NCBI RefSeq assembly: GCF_013186535.1
Contig: NZ_JABMCZ010000001.1
Location: forward strand, 868,001 to 932,000
Source of the DNA: Nocardia terpenica
GTDB lineage: Bacteria > Actinomycetota > Actinomycetes > Mycobacteriales > Mycobacteriaceae
DNA length: 64,000 bases
Direction of reading: 5' to 3'
Position numbers and translations under genes: made by a program. Of the stretch, positions 49,624-57,134 are shown one piece after another. How positions within the stretch are numbered: the first letter of the stretch is position 1; each line of letters opens with the position of its first letter. The notes under the pieces were generated by a model that was not told the DNA's origin, did no database searches, and saw only the letters and a program-made list of their open reading frames with translations.

Positions 49624-51026
49624 CGATCGCGACCGACCTGCGGCGCGCGGGCTACGTCGCCGCGACCGACCAGCCGTACCGGTACGTCCGCCCCGAACTG
49701 GTGGAACCGGACTGGCGGCGCTTCCCCGCCTGGTCCGAGGTGACGACCGCCCAGTGGCGCGATCCGCAATGGCAGCGCGCGCACTGCGTGAAGAACATCG
49801 GCCAGCTGCGGGCGGTGCTCGGCGATCTGCTCGCCGACGAATTCCTCGAGGACCTGGCCGCCGATCAGGCCCGCTACTCCACCATGTCGATGCTGCTGCC
49901 GCCGCAGATGCTCAACACCATGGCCCCGGTCGCCCGCCCCGAGCGGCGCGCCTTCACCGAGGCGTTCTATCGGGATCCGGTGCGCCGGTACATGATTCCG
50001 GTGCTCAGCGACCGCGACCCGGTGAACTGCTCGCACCCCTACGCGGAGCGCGATTCGCTGCACGAGGCGCAGATGTGGGTGGTGGAGGGGCTGACGCACC
50101 GGTATCCGACCAAGGTGCTGGCCGAGCTGGTGTCCACCTGTCCGCAGTACTGCGGGCACTGCACCCGCATGGATCTGGTCGGCAACTCCACGCCGACGGT
50201 GTCCAAGACCAAACTGGAACTGCGGCCCGCCGATCGGCAGGACCGGATCCTGCAGTACCTGCGCGACACCCCGTCCGTGCGCGACGTGGTGGTCTCGGGC
50301 GGGGATCTGGCGAATGTGCCGTGGCCGCAACTGGAGTCGTTCCTCGAGCGGCTGCTCGCGATCGAGTCGGTGCGCGACATCCGGCTCGCCACCAAGGCGC
50401 TCGCGGGCCTGCCGCAGCACTGGCTGCAACCGCGGATCCTCGACGGCGTGACGCGGATCGGGCGCATCGCGGCCGAGCGCGCGGTGAACCTGGCGGTGCA
50501 CACCCACGTCAACCACGTGCAGTCGGTGACGCCGCTGGTGGCCGAGGCCGCCCGCGCGATGCTGGACGCGGGAATCCGCGACGTCCGCAACCAGGGCGTG
50601 CTGCTGCACGGGGTCAACACCACCGTCGACGACCTGCTGGATCTGTGTTTCGCGCTGCAGGGCGAGGCGAATATCCTGCCCTACTACTTCTACATGTGCG
50701 ACATGATCCCCAATGCCGAGCACTGGCGGATCGCGCTGTGGGAGGCGCAGCAGCTGCAGTCGGCGATCATGGGCTATCTGCCCGGCTATGCGACGCCGCG
50801 GCTGGTCTGCGACGTGCCGTACGTGGGCAAGCGGTGGGTGCACCAGGTGTCGCAGTACGACCGGATCCACGGAATCTCGTACTGGACCAAGAACTATCGC
50901 ACCGGGGTGGACGGGGAGGATTCCGAGGCGCTGATGCGCCGCTACCCGTTCTACGACCCGATCCGGACGCTGCCGTCGCTGGGGCAGCGGTGGTGGCGCA
51001 CGCATCAGGAAGGGAGCGAGTCATGA
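49620..51026 (+). CDS. KamA-family radical SAM/PLP 2,3-aminomutase
   Basis: A 468-aa relative of lysine 2,3-aminomutase. The radical SAM cluster is C174-C178-C181 (CPQYCGHC), GGD lies at 227-229, and the PLP lysine is probably K404 in CDVPYVGKRW. Asp361 (MCDMIPNAEHW) and Asp398 correspond to the two Asp residues that bind the lysine side chain in clostridial LAM, but the PLP loop is one residue shorter and lacks the GGGG motif. It may form a beta-amino acid. The GTG start overlaps the oxidase stop (GTGA). Confidence 0.88.
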   Translation: MTIATDLRRAGYVAATDQPYRYVRPELVEPDWRRFPAWSEVTTAQWRDPQWQRAHCVKNIGQLRAVLGDLLADEFLEDLAADQARYSTMSMLLPPQMLNTMAPVARPERRAFTEAFYRDPVRRYMIPVLSDRDPVNCSHPYAERDSLHEAQMWVVEGLTHRYPTKVLAELVSTCPQYCGHCTRMDLVGNSTPTVSKTKLELRPADRQDRILQYLRDTPSVRDVVVSGGDLANVPWPQLESFLERLLAIESVRDIRLATKALAGLPQHWLQPRILDGVTRIGRIAAERAVNLAVHTHVNHVQSVTPLVAEAARAMLDAGIRDVRNQGVLLHGVNTTVDDLLDLCFALQGEANILPYYFYMCDMIPNAEHWRIALWEAQQLQSAIMGYLPGYATPRLVCDVPYVGKRWVHQVSQYDRIHGISYWTKNYRTGVDGEDSEALMRRYPFYDPIRTLPSLGQRWWRTHQEGSES

Positions 51027-51502
51027 CCGTGTCGATACGGGGGCCGGAACGGACCGCGGCGCAGTCGTATCCGGTGGCGACCGAGAAGGTTCGCGAATTC
51101 GCCGCGGCCATCGGCGACGACGCGCCGATCCGGCACGATCCGGCGGTCGCGAGGGCCGCCGGGTATCCGGGTGTTGTTGCGCCGCCGACGTTTTCGATGG
51201 TCGTGCTGCGCCCGCACATCGAGGCGGTGGCGACGGCCGAGCTCGGCATCGATCCGGAGACCGACGCCGTGCTGCACACCGGCCAGCGGTTCGTGTACCA
51301 CCGGCCGATCTGCGCGGGCGAGCATGTGGACTGCGCGGTGACGATCGAAAACCGCAGGGACACCACGGCTCCGGACGGTGCCCGGGTGACGAAGCTGGAT
51401 CTGTGCAGCAGGCTGTCGGTGGCGGGGGAGTTACGGATCACCGTGTACACGGCGATGATGGTGCAGTTCGGCACCGTCGGCCGGAACGGGGCGTCGTCAT
51501 GA
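51023..51502 (+). CDS. HadA-like (MaoC-type) dehydratase subunit
   Basis: A 159-aa single hot-dog protein matching the FAS1/HadA N-terminal dehydratase family: VATEKVREFAAAIGDDAPIR, GYPGVVAPPTFSMVVLRPHI and LHTGQRFVYHRPICAGEHVD. In M. tuberculosis, HadA is the acyl-chain-binding, non-catalytic half of the HadAB 3-hydroxyacyl-ACP dehydratase. It overlaps the radical SAM gene and the HadB-like gene by ATGA at both ends, so subunit stoichiometry is likely coupled. Confidence 0.9.
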   Translation: MTVSIRGPERTAAQSYPVATEKVREFAAAIGDDAPIRHDPAVARAAGYPGVVAPPTFSMVVLRPHIEAVATAELGIDPETDAVLHTGQRFVYHRPICAGEHVDCAVTIENRRDTTAPDGARVTKLDLCSRLSVAGELRITVYTAMMVQFGTVGRNGASS

Positions 51503-51960
51503 CCGCCGGTAAATCCGCTGCGGCGGAGACGATTACGGCCGCTCTGGCGGTGGGCGCGACGCTGGAGCCGGTGACCTGCCGCATCGATCGCGCCGATCTG
51601 GTGCGGTACGCGGGGGCCTCCGGCGATTTCAATCCGATCCACTGGAGCGAGCGCACCGCCCGCGCGGTGGGGCTGCCGACCGTGCTGGCGCACGGCATGC
51701 TGCTCATGGCCCTGGCCGGGCGCGCGGTGGGTCGGTGGACCGACGCGCCGCTGACCTCGTTCGACATGCGGTTCGTGCGACCGGGTTTCGTGCCCGACGA
51801 CGAGGTGGGCCTGCCGATCGAGATCCGCGGCCGGGTGAGCGAGCGCGACGCCGGGCGGGTCCGCATCGTGCTGACCGTGCACGCCGCGGCGGGCGCGACC
51901 CTGGCCCGCGCCGCGGCCGAGGTCGACGAGATGCCCGGTGCGGAACGGGGATTCGCGTGA
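51499..51960 (+). CDS. HadB-like (MaoC-type) catalytic dehydratase subunit
   Basis: A 153-aa MaoC hot-dog protein with the hydratase-2 signature YAGASGDFNPIHWSER, giving the catalytic Asp and His, and the next conserved stretch VLAHGMLLMALAGRAV. It pairs with the HadA-like protein to dehydrate 3-hydroxyacyl-ACP in the cluster's FAS-II set. Both flanks overlap neighbours (ATGA, then GTGA with the SARP gene). Confidence 0.92.
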   Translation: MTAGKSAAAETITAALAVGATLEPVTCRIDRADLVRYAGASGDFNPIHWSERTARAVGLPTVLAHGMLLMALAGRAVGRWTDAPLTSFDMRFVRPGFVPDDEVGLPIEIRGRVSERDAGRVRIVLTVHAAAGATLARAAAEVDEMPGAERGFA

Positions 51961-52745
51961 GCGGGCGGCTCGAGGTCGGGGTGCTCGGCCCGCTGCGGGC
52001 GACCGTCGGCGGGGCCGTGGCGCCGCTGGCCGGGACCAAGCTGCGGAGCATGGTGGCGCTGCTCGCCCTCGACTCCGAGCGATTCCTGCGCCGCGACGAA
52101 CTGATCGAGGAACTGGGCCTGGCCGACACCACCAAGGACGCGGTCAACGCCCTGCACGCGCACGTGGCCCGGCTCCGGCGCTGGCTGCACGAGAACGGTT
52201 GCGACACAAGCGCCATCGAGACCGTCGGCTCCGGCTACCGGCTCGCCGTCGACCGCTCGGCCGTCGATGCCCACCGCTTCACCGACGGGGTCACCCACGC
52301 CCTCGCCGTCGCCCGCCGCGACGCCCCCGGCGGCCTCGCCGTCCCCTCGGTGGTCGCCACCATGCTGGAAGACGCCCTGTCCCAATGGCGCGGCGACCCC
52401 CTGGTCGACGTGGCCGACGGCCCCCGCGCCGCGGCCGCCGCCGACGAACTGCGCCGCCTCCGCACCAGCGCCCGCGAGGTCCTCCTCGACGCCTGGCTGG
52501 CCACCGCCCGCCCCCGCGACGTAGCCCTCGCCGCCCCCGCCTTCATCGAAGACGACCCCCTCGACGAACGCCTCCGCGAACAATTCATCCTCGCCCTCCA
52601 ACGCCTGGGCCGCCACGCCGAAGCCGTAGCCGCCTACCGCTCCGCCGACCACGTCTTCCGCACCGAACTCGGCATCTCCCCGGGCCCAGGCCTCCGCACC
52701 CTTCTGCACACCCCGACCCCTCGAGTCCTCGCCACCCACCGGTAG
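51957..52745 (+). CDS. SARP-family (BTAD) pathway activator
   Basis: A 262-aa Streptomyces antibiotic regulatory protein-like activator. The N-terminal OmpR-type winged helix (LEVGVLGPLRATVGG, LIEELGLADTTKDAVNALHA, ETVGSGYRLAV) is followed by the bacterial transcriptional activation domain (LALQRLGRHAEAVAAYR, LGISPGPGLRTLL). The GTG at 51957 overlaps the HadB stop. As the last gene of the core operon it could drive a positive feedback loop. Confidence 0.9.
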   Translation: MSGRLEVGVLGPLRATVGGAVAPLAGTKLRSMVALLALDSERFLRRDELIEELGLADTTKDAVNALHAHVARLRRWLHENGCDTSAIETVGSGYRLAVDRSAVDAHRFTDGVTHALAVARRDAPGGLAVPSVVATMLEDALSQWRGDPLVDVADGPRAAAAADELRRLRTSAREVLLDAWLATARPRDVALAAPAFIEDDPLDERLREQFILALQRLGRHAEAVAAYRSADHVFRTELGISPGPGLRTLLHTPTPRVLATHR

Positions 52746-52748
52746 AGA

Positions 52749-53107
52749 TCCCGGCCAAAAGCATGCCGGGAACAAGGTGAAAAGCATGCCGGGAACAAGG
52801 TGAGAAGCCGCCGGGAAAATGAGAAGTCATCGGGATCAAGAGAAGCCGCCGGGTTCAAGATAGGAACCCGCCCGGATGGTCCTTCTCCCCAAGGCGCTCC
52901 TGTCTCGTTCCAAGGCGCTCCTGTCTCGTTCCCGGCGTGCGCCTTTCATTCCGGCGTGCGCCTCTCCCTTCCTGCGCACGTCCTTCTCTCCCCGCGTGCG
53001 CGTCCCCGCGTGCGTCTTTCTTCTCCCGGCGTGCGCCTGTCTCCGCGTGCGTATCTCTTTTCCCGGCATGCGTCCATTTTCTTTTCCCGGCACGCTTTTG
53101 GCCGGGA
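52749..53107. repeat. Repeat-filled intergenic block with hairpin copies 7 and 8
   Basis: Copy 7 (TCCCGGC-CAAAAGCAT-GCCGGGA, 52749-52771) is followed on its right by two 23-nt units (52757-52779, 52780-52802) and decaying versions to about 52870. Further on, degenerate repeats around CGTGCGCCT/CTTTTCCCGGC lead into copy 8 (TCCCGGC-ACGCTTTTG-GCCGGGA, 53085-53107). I see no convincing gene in this 360-nt stretch; open frames here are translations of the repeats. Confidence 0.82.
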
Positions 53108-53113
53108 TCCAAG

Positions 53114-53198
53114 CGGAAGGGGCAGGATTCGAACCTGCGTGGGCTATGAGCCCGACCGGCGGGGCCGGTCCTCGTTGGGCCACTTCGAGTACCCTTCC
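53114..53198 (-). tRNA. Class II tRNA-like gene (serine-type) with a non-canonical anticodon arm
   Basis: An 85-nt cloverleaf from 53198: acceptor GGAAGGG/CCCTTCC (7/7), U8-A9, D-stem CTCG/CGAG with A14 and GG in the loop, variable arm GGGCT-CAT-AGCCC, T-arm GCAGG-TTCGAAT-CCTGC, discriminator G. All pairs are Watson-Crick. The anticodon arm GACCGGCCCCGCCGGTC folds as 6 bp with a 5-nt CCCCG loop, or as 5 bp with a 7-nt loop lacking U33 (nominal anticodon CCC). The long variable arm with G73 fits seryl-tRNA synthetase, which ignores the anticodon. It lies 37 nt downstream of a DUF2156 transferase gene on the same strand. CCA is not encoded. Confidence 0.8.
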
Positions 53199-53235
53199 GG
53201 GGGTTGAAACAAGTTGCTGGAGAACTCCTTTCGGA

Positions 53236-54237
53236 TCAGATGGCCTTGATGGCGCGGAGGAAGGCGAGGATGCCGCCGGGGGCTACGCGGCCGCGGAAGG
53301 CTACGTATTCGGGGATCGTCGCGGTGGGTTGCCATTTGAGTTTGTATTCGAGCTGGGTGGCGGCGGGGTAGAACAGGCCGCCGCGGCGTTCGGCCGCGCG
53401 GAGCATGCGGGTGGCGGGGCGGCTGGCGCTGGGGTGCAGGTGCTCGTCGGACAGTCCGGTGAACGGGGTGAAGCCGAAATGTAGCCAGGCGCAGCCGGAT
53501 TCGCGGAAGCGCTCGATGGCGTGCAGGTTCACCGCCTCCATCACGCCGGGCGGGGCCTCGGGGCGGCGGCGGCTCAGGTCGTGCAGCCACCCGGACCGCG
53601 CGCCGAATACCGGTGCGTAGGAGATGTATCCGATCGGCGTGCCGTCGACGGTGCCGAGAAACAGCCTGCGCCACGGCTGGAGCGGCCCGCCGATCTCACC
53701 GATCGTGAACGCCAGCTCGTGGGCCCGGCGGCCCTTGCCGCGCAACCACTGCGCGTCGATCGCGGCCAGCGTCTCGGCGTGCGCGACGGGATCGATCTCC
53801 TCGATCGTCAGCCCGGCCCGCTTGGCCCGCGAGATCTTGTTGCGCAGCCGCACGAACCGCTTCCCGCCCAGGCTCCAGCCGTTCAGCTCGAGCGCATAGG
53901 ACGCGCCCAGCTGGTTCACCGAAAACCGGTGCCCGGCATAGAGATCGGCGTCGTCGCGGGGTACCTGCACGGCGACCACGCGCCGCCGGGCCGCCCGCGC
54001 CGCGGCGAGGAAGTCCGCCAGCAGCCGCGCCCGGTCCGGCCCCGGAGCGAACGGCCCACCGAACTGCACCCAGTACCACCCCACCCGGCGATAGGCCACG
54101 AAGCCGTCGATCCCGGGGGTGGTGAAGCAGGTCTTGTCCCGATTGAGCGCCAGGAAGGCGCTCGGGTTGTCGGTGTGGGCCGCCAGCACCGCGAGCCGAC
54201 CGGCGTGGTCGGTGTCGAGGGCATCGGATGCGGTCAC
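53236..54237 (-). CDS. DUF2156 (MprF C-terminal-like) aminoacyl-tRNA-dependent transferase
   Basis: A 333-aa protein with two GNAT-like halves of the LPG-synthase C-terminal type: SAFLALNRDKTCFTTPGIDG and GFVAYRRVGWYWVQFGGPFA near the N-terminus, then GKRFVRLRNKISRAKRAGL and IGYISYAPVFGARSGWLHDL. MprF proteins of this family transfer an amino acid from aminoacyl-tRNA to phosphatidylglycerol. The flippase membrane half is absent, so this is a soluble transferase. The tRNA-like gene follows directly. The gene is divergent from the aldehyde dehydrogenase operon. The acceptor may be a lipid or the cluster product. Confidence 0.82.
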   Translation of the reverse strand: MTASDALDTDHAGRLAVLAAHTDNPSAFLALNRDKTCFTTPGIDGFVAYRRVGWYWVQFGGPFAPGPDRARLLADFLAAARAARRRVVAVQVPRDDADLYAGHRFSVNQLGASYALELNGWSLGGKRFVRLRNKISRAKRAGLTIEEIDPVAHAETLAAIDAQWLRGKGRRAHELAFTIGEIGGPLQPWRRLFLGTVDGTPIGYISYAPVFGARSGWLHDLSRRRPEAPPGVMEAVNLHAIERFRESGCAWLHFGFTPFTGLSDEHLHPSASRPATRMLRAAERRGGLFYPAATQLEYKLKWQPTATIPEYVAFRGRVAPGGILAFLRAIKAI

Positions 54238-54353
54238 GGGAATGATTGTGCGCCAAGGGGTCTGACGTAGCCCTGAAGTCGCCCCGGCCGGATTTCAGAA
54301 CCGTTTCAGCGCCCCGGCCGAGACTGGTCGCGACCGAATCTTGAGGAGACGAC

Positions 54354-55988
54354 ATGACAGCGAGCATCACCGAGCAGGGGATCGCCTCCTACGGCAGTTA
54401 CATCGCGGGCAAGGACGTGCCCGGCGACCACTGGGTGTACGTATTCTCGGCCACGGCGATACTCGAGGACACCTTCGCCATGCTGGCCCTCAAACGCCAA
54501 CTGGAGCGCGGCGATCCGGCCGCCCCGGCCGAACTGCCGCCCGCGGTGGTCGCGCGGGTGGCGGTCGCCGACGCCGACGCGGTGGCGGATGCGCTGAGCG
54601 CCGCCGCGGCCGCCTTCCCGACCTGGCGCGCGTTCCCGCTCGAGGCGCGCTTCGATACCGTCGGCGCCCGCATCCACGCCAATCTCATCGAACACCGCGA
54701 GGCGATCGAGCACCTCATGGTCGAGGAGGGCCACCCGATCGCGGTGGCGCGCTTCGAGGTCGGCGCGATCATCGACTCCTACAGCCCGCAGGCCCTGGCG
54801 TATCTGCGCGGCCAGCTGTGGTGGGAGACCCGCCGCGACGGACGCCGCATCGTCATCCGCCGCCGCCCCGACGGCGTGGTGTGCGTGAACCCGCCCGCCA
54901 ACTCGCCGACGGTCAGCGCCGCCTTCTTCGCGGCCGCGGTCCTCGGTGGCAACACCGTGGTGGTGCGGGCCCCGCGCACCGTCCCGCTCAGCATCATGTA
55001 CACGATGCGCGAGGTGATCGCGCCCGCCCTGGACGCGGTCGGCGCGCCGCCCGGCACCCTGAACGTGGTGTGCGGCCAGCCCGCGCCGATGATGGAGACC
55101 TGGCTGAACAGCCCCCACGTCGCCGACATCATCCACGTCGGCAGCGTCGAGAGCGGCCGCAAATACGAACAGCTCTGCGTGGCCGCGGGGAAGAAGCCGA
55201 TCCTCGAATTGTCCGGCAACGACCTGGTCCTGGTCTGGGCCGACGCCGATCTCCCGGCCGCCGCGGCGGTGCTCGTCGAGAGCTTCTTCGGCTCCGGCCA
55301 GATCTGCATGCTGCCCAATCAGGCCCTGGTCCACCCCGCCGTCGCCGACGAGTTGATCGCGCTCATGGTCGAACGGGCCCGCGAGGTCCGCCCCGGCTAT
55401 CCGGAGGAGCCCGGCGCCCTGCTGGCCCCCGTGCTGCGCCAGGACGGCTACCGCAACGTCCTCGCCGACGCGGTGCGCAAGGGGGCGCGGGTGGTGACCG
55501 GCGGCCACGGCATGGACTTCGACGGCAATCGCGACGAGCGCGGATTCTTCCTGGCGCCCACCATCGTTCGCGTCGACGGCCTGGCCGCCGCCCGCGAGGT
55601 CGACGCCGTCGCGCACGAGACGTTCTTCCCGCTGCTGCCCGTCGTGGTGCCCGATCCCGCCGACGAGTCGCGGCTGCTCGACGAGTTCGTCGACTTCGCC
55701 AACTCCAATCCCTACGGCCTGCGCAACTCGCTGTGGGCGCGCGATCCCGCGGTGATCGACCGGTTCCTGCGCGACGTCGACAACGGCGGCGTGCTGAAGA
55801 TCAACGACTCGCACCTGGGCTATCTGGCCCCGCTCGCCCCGCAGGGCGGCACCGGCGTCACCGGCGGCGTGTTCGGCGAGGCGAGCTATCCCGTGCTGCG
55901 CACCACCCGGTTGCAGAGCGTCGCGATCGTCGAATCCGGTTCGGGCACACCGGCCATCGTTCCCGCTCCGCTCGGAGGTGAATCCTGA
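54354..55988 (+). CDS. Aldehyde dehydrogenase-superfamily enzyme
   Basis: A 544-aa ALDH-fold protein. The catalytic Cys318 lies in FFGSGQICMLPNQALVH, the general base Glu285 in PILELSGNDLVLV, and NAD-contact VNPPANSPTVSAAFF and NPYGLRNSLWARD are present. The N-terminal extension (GSYIAGKDVPGDHWVYVFSA) is longer than usual. It could oxidise an aldehyde made by the GMC, DAO or amine oxidase enzymes, or act as an acyl-thioester reductase. GAGGAG precedes ATG 54354, and it is first in a five-gene operon. Confidence 0.87.
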   Translation: MTASITEQGIASYGSYIAGKDVPGDHWVYVFSATAILEDTFAMLALKRQLERGDPAAPAELPPAVVARVAVADADAVADALSAAAAAFPTWRAFPLEARFDTVGARIHANLIEHREAIEHLMVEEGHPIAVARFEVGAIIDSYSPQALAYLRGQLWWETRRDGRRIVIRRRPDGVVCVNPPANSPTVSAAFFAAAVLGGNTVVVRAPRTVPLSIMYTMREVIAPALDAVGAPPGTLNVVCGQPAPMMETWLNSPHVADIIHVGSVESGRKYEQLCVAAGKKPILELSGNDLVLVWADADLPAAAAVLVESFFGSGQICMLPNQALVHPAVADELIALMVERAREVRPGYPEEPGALLAPVLRQDGYRNVLADAVRKGARVVTGGHGMDFDGNRDERGFFLAPTIVRVDGLAAAREVDAVAHETFFPLLPVVVPDPADESRLLDEFVDFANSNPYGLRNSLWARDPAVIDRFLRDVDNGGVLKINDSHLGYLAPLAPQGGTGVTGGVFGEASYPVLRTTRLQSVAIVESGSGTPAIVPAPLGGES

Positions 55989-57124
55989 TGTACACCCTGG
56001 ATCGCGCCCGGTCCCGCTGCGAGGCGCTGCTGCCGGGCCTGCTCGGCAAACTGGCGGAGGTGCCGCTGCTGGACTGGGAGCAGCCCGGCAATCCGGGCCT
56101 GGACCTGTTCCGCGGCTGCGGCGGGCCGGGGCTGGTCATCCCGAAAGAGTATGGGGGCCTGGGTGGTTCGGCGGCCGACGCGGTGGAGGTGTTGCGCGCC
56201 ATCGGCGCGGCGTCCCCCTCGCTCGCGGTCGCGACCGCCATGCACCACTTCTCGCTGGCGAGCCTGTTCGCCGTCACCGACACCCTCGAACCCAGCCCGG
56301 AGGAGCGCGCCCTGCTGGCCGCCATCGCCGACCAGAACCTGCTGGTCGCTTCGGGATTCGCGGAGGGCAGGCCCGGCCAGGGCGTGCTGTCGCCGCTCAT
56401 GACCGGGGTGCGCGACCAAGGCGGCATCCGGGTGTCGGGCGCGAAGAAGCCGTGCAGCATGTCGCGCTCGATGGATCTGTTCAGCGCCAGCGTCGCCGTG
56501 CCGACCGACAACGGCGGCAGCGAACTGAAACTCATGCTGGTCCCGGCCGCCACGCCCGGCGTCTCCGTGCACCCGTTCTGGCAGGCGCCGGTGCTGACCG
56601 GCGCCGAGAGCGACGAGGTGCGCCTCGAGGACGTCTTCGTCGACGACCGGCTGCTGGTCGACGCCGAGATCGGCGACAGCGGCGAACTCGACGCGCTGCA
56701 GACGGTCGGCTTCATCTGGTTCGAGGTGCTCATCACCTCCTGCTACCTGGGCATGGCCAGCGCGCTCGCCGAGCGCGCCTTCGCCGACTCCCGCCGCGGC
56801 ACCGAACTGCTGTCGGCGCTGGGCGTGCGGCTGGAAACGGCCGCGCTGCTGCTGGATTCGGTCGCCCGCAGGCTCGTGACCGACGAGCCCGACAACCGGC
56901 TGCTGACGCTGGCCGTGACCGCCCGCTACGGCGCGCAGGACGCGATCACCGACGCGGTCGCGCTCGCGGTCGAGGCGCTGGGCGGCATCGCGTTCATCGG
57001 CGGGCAGGAGGTCGCCTATCTGGCCACCGCCACCCGCTGCGTCACCTTCCATCCCCCGACCCGGGTCAGCACCCACGCCGCCCTGGCGGCGGCGCTGCGC
57101 GGCGGCGTGCTGCGGCTGTCGTAG
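55988..57124 (+). CDS. Acyl-CoA dehydrogenase-like protein (monooxygenase-type C-terminus)
   Basis: A 378-aa ACAD-fold protein: GLVIPKEYGGLGGSAADAVE, SGAKKPCSMSRSMDLF and GGQEVAYLATATRCVTFHPPT. The last helix has TFHPPTR where ordinary dehydrogenases have the YEGT catalytic Glu, which recalls group D flavin monooxygenases and related NRPS-cluster enzymes. It overlaps the aldehyde dehydrogenase stop (TGATG). Together with the ACAD-like gene at 30547 it gives the cluster two ACAD-fold enzymes without the standard base. Confidence 0.8.
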   Translation: MYTLDRARSRCEALLPGLLGKLAEVPLLDWEQPGNPGLDLFRGCGGPGLVIPKEYGGLGGSAADAVEVLRAIGAASPSLAVATAMHHFSLASLFAVTDTLEPSPEERALLAAIADQNLLVASGFAEGRPGQGVLSPLMTGVRDQGGIRVSGAKKPCSMSRSMDLFSASVAVPTDNGGSELKLMLVPAATPGVSVHPFWQAPVLTGAESDEVRLEDVFVDDRLLVDAEIGDSGELDALQTVGFIWFEVLITSCYLGMASALAERAFADSRRGTELLSALGVRLETAALLLDSVARRLVTDEPDNRLLTLAVTARYGAQDAITDAVALAVEALGGIAFIGGQEVAYLATATRCVTFHPPTRVSTHAALAAALRGGVLRLS

Positions 57125-57134
57125 AGGAGTCCCG

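Noticed and set aside
53114..53198. Ordinary tRNA-Gly (CCC), the nominal anticodon reading
   Set aside because: The long variable arm, G73, GGAAGGG acceptor and absence of U33 do not fit tRNA-Gly. A serine-type, non-decoding element fits better.
52800..53207. Possible small protein-coding genes in the repeat block before the tRNA-like gene
   Set aside because: The translations are repeats of CFSR/RAFGRDP-like residues from the hairpin family and run into the tRNA-like gene. No ribosome-binding site or domain supports them.
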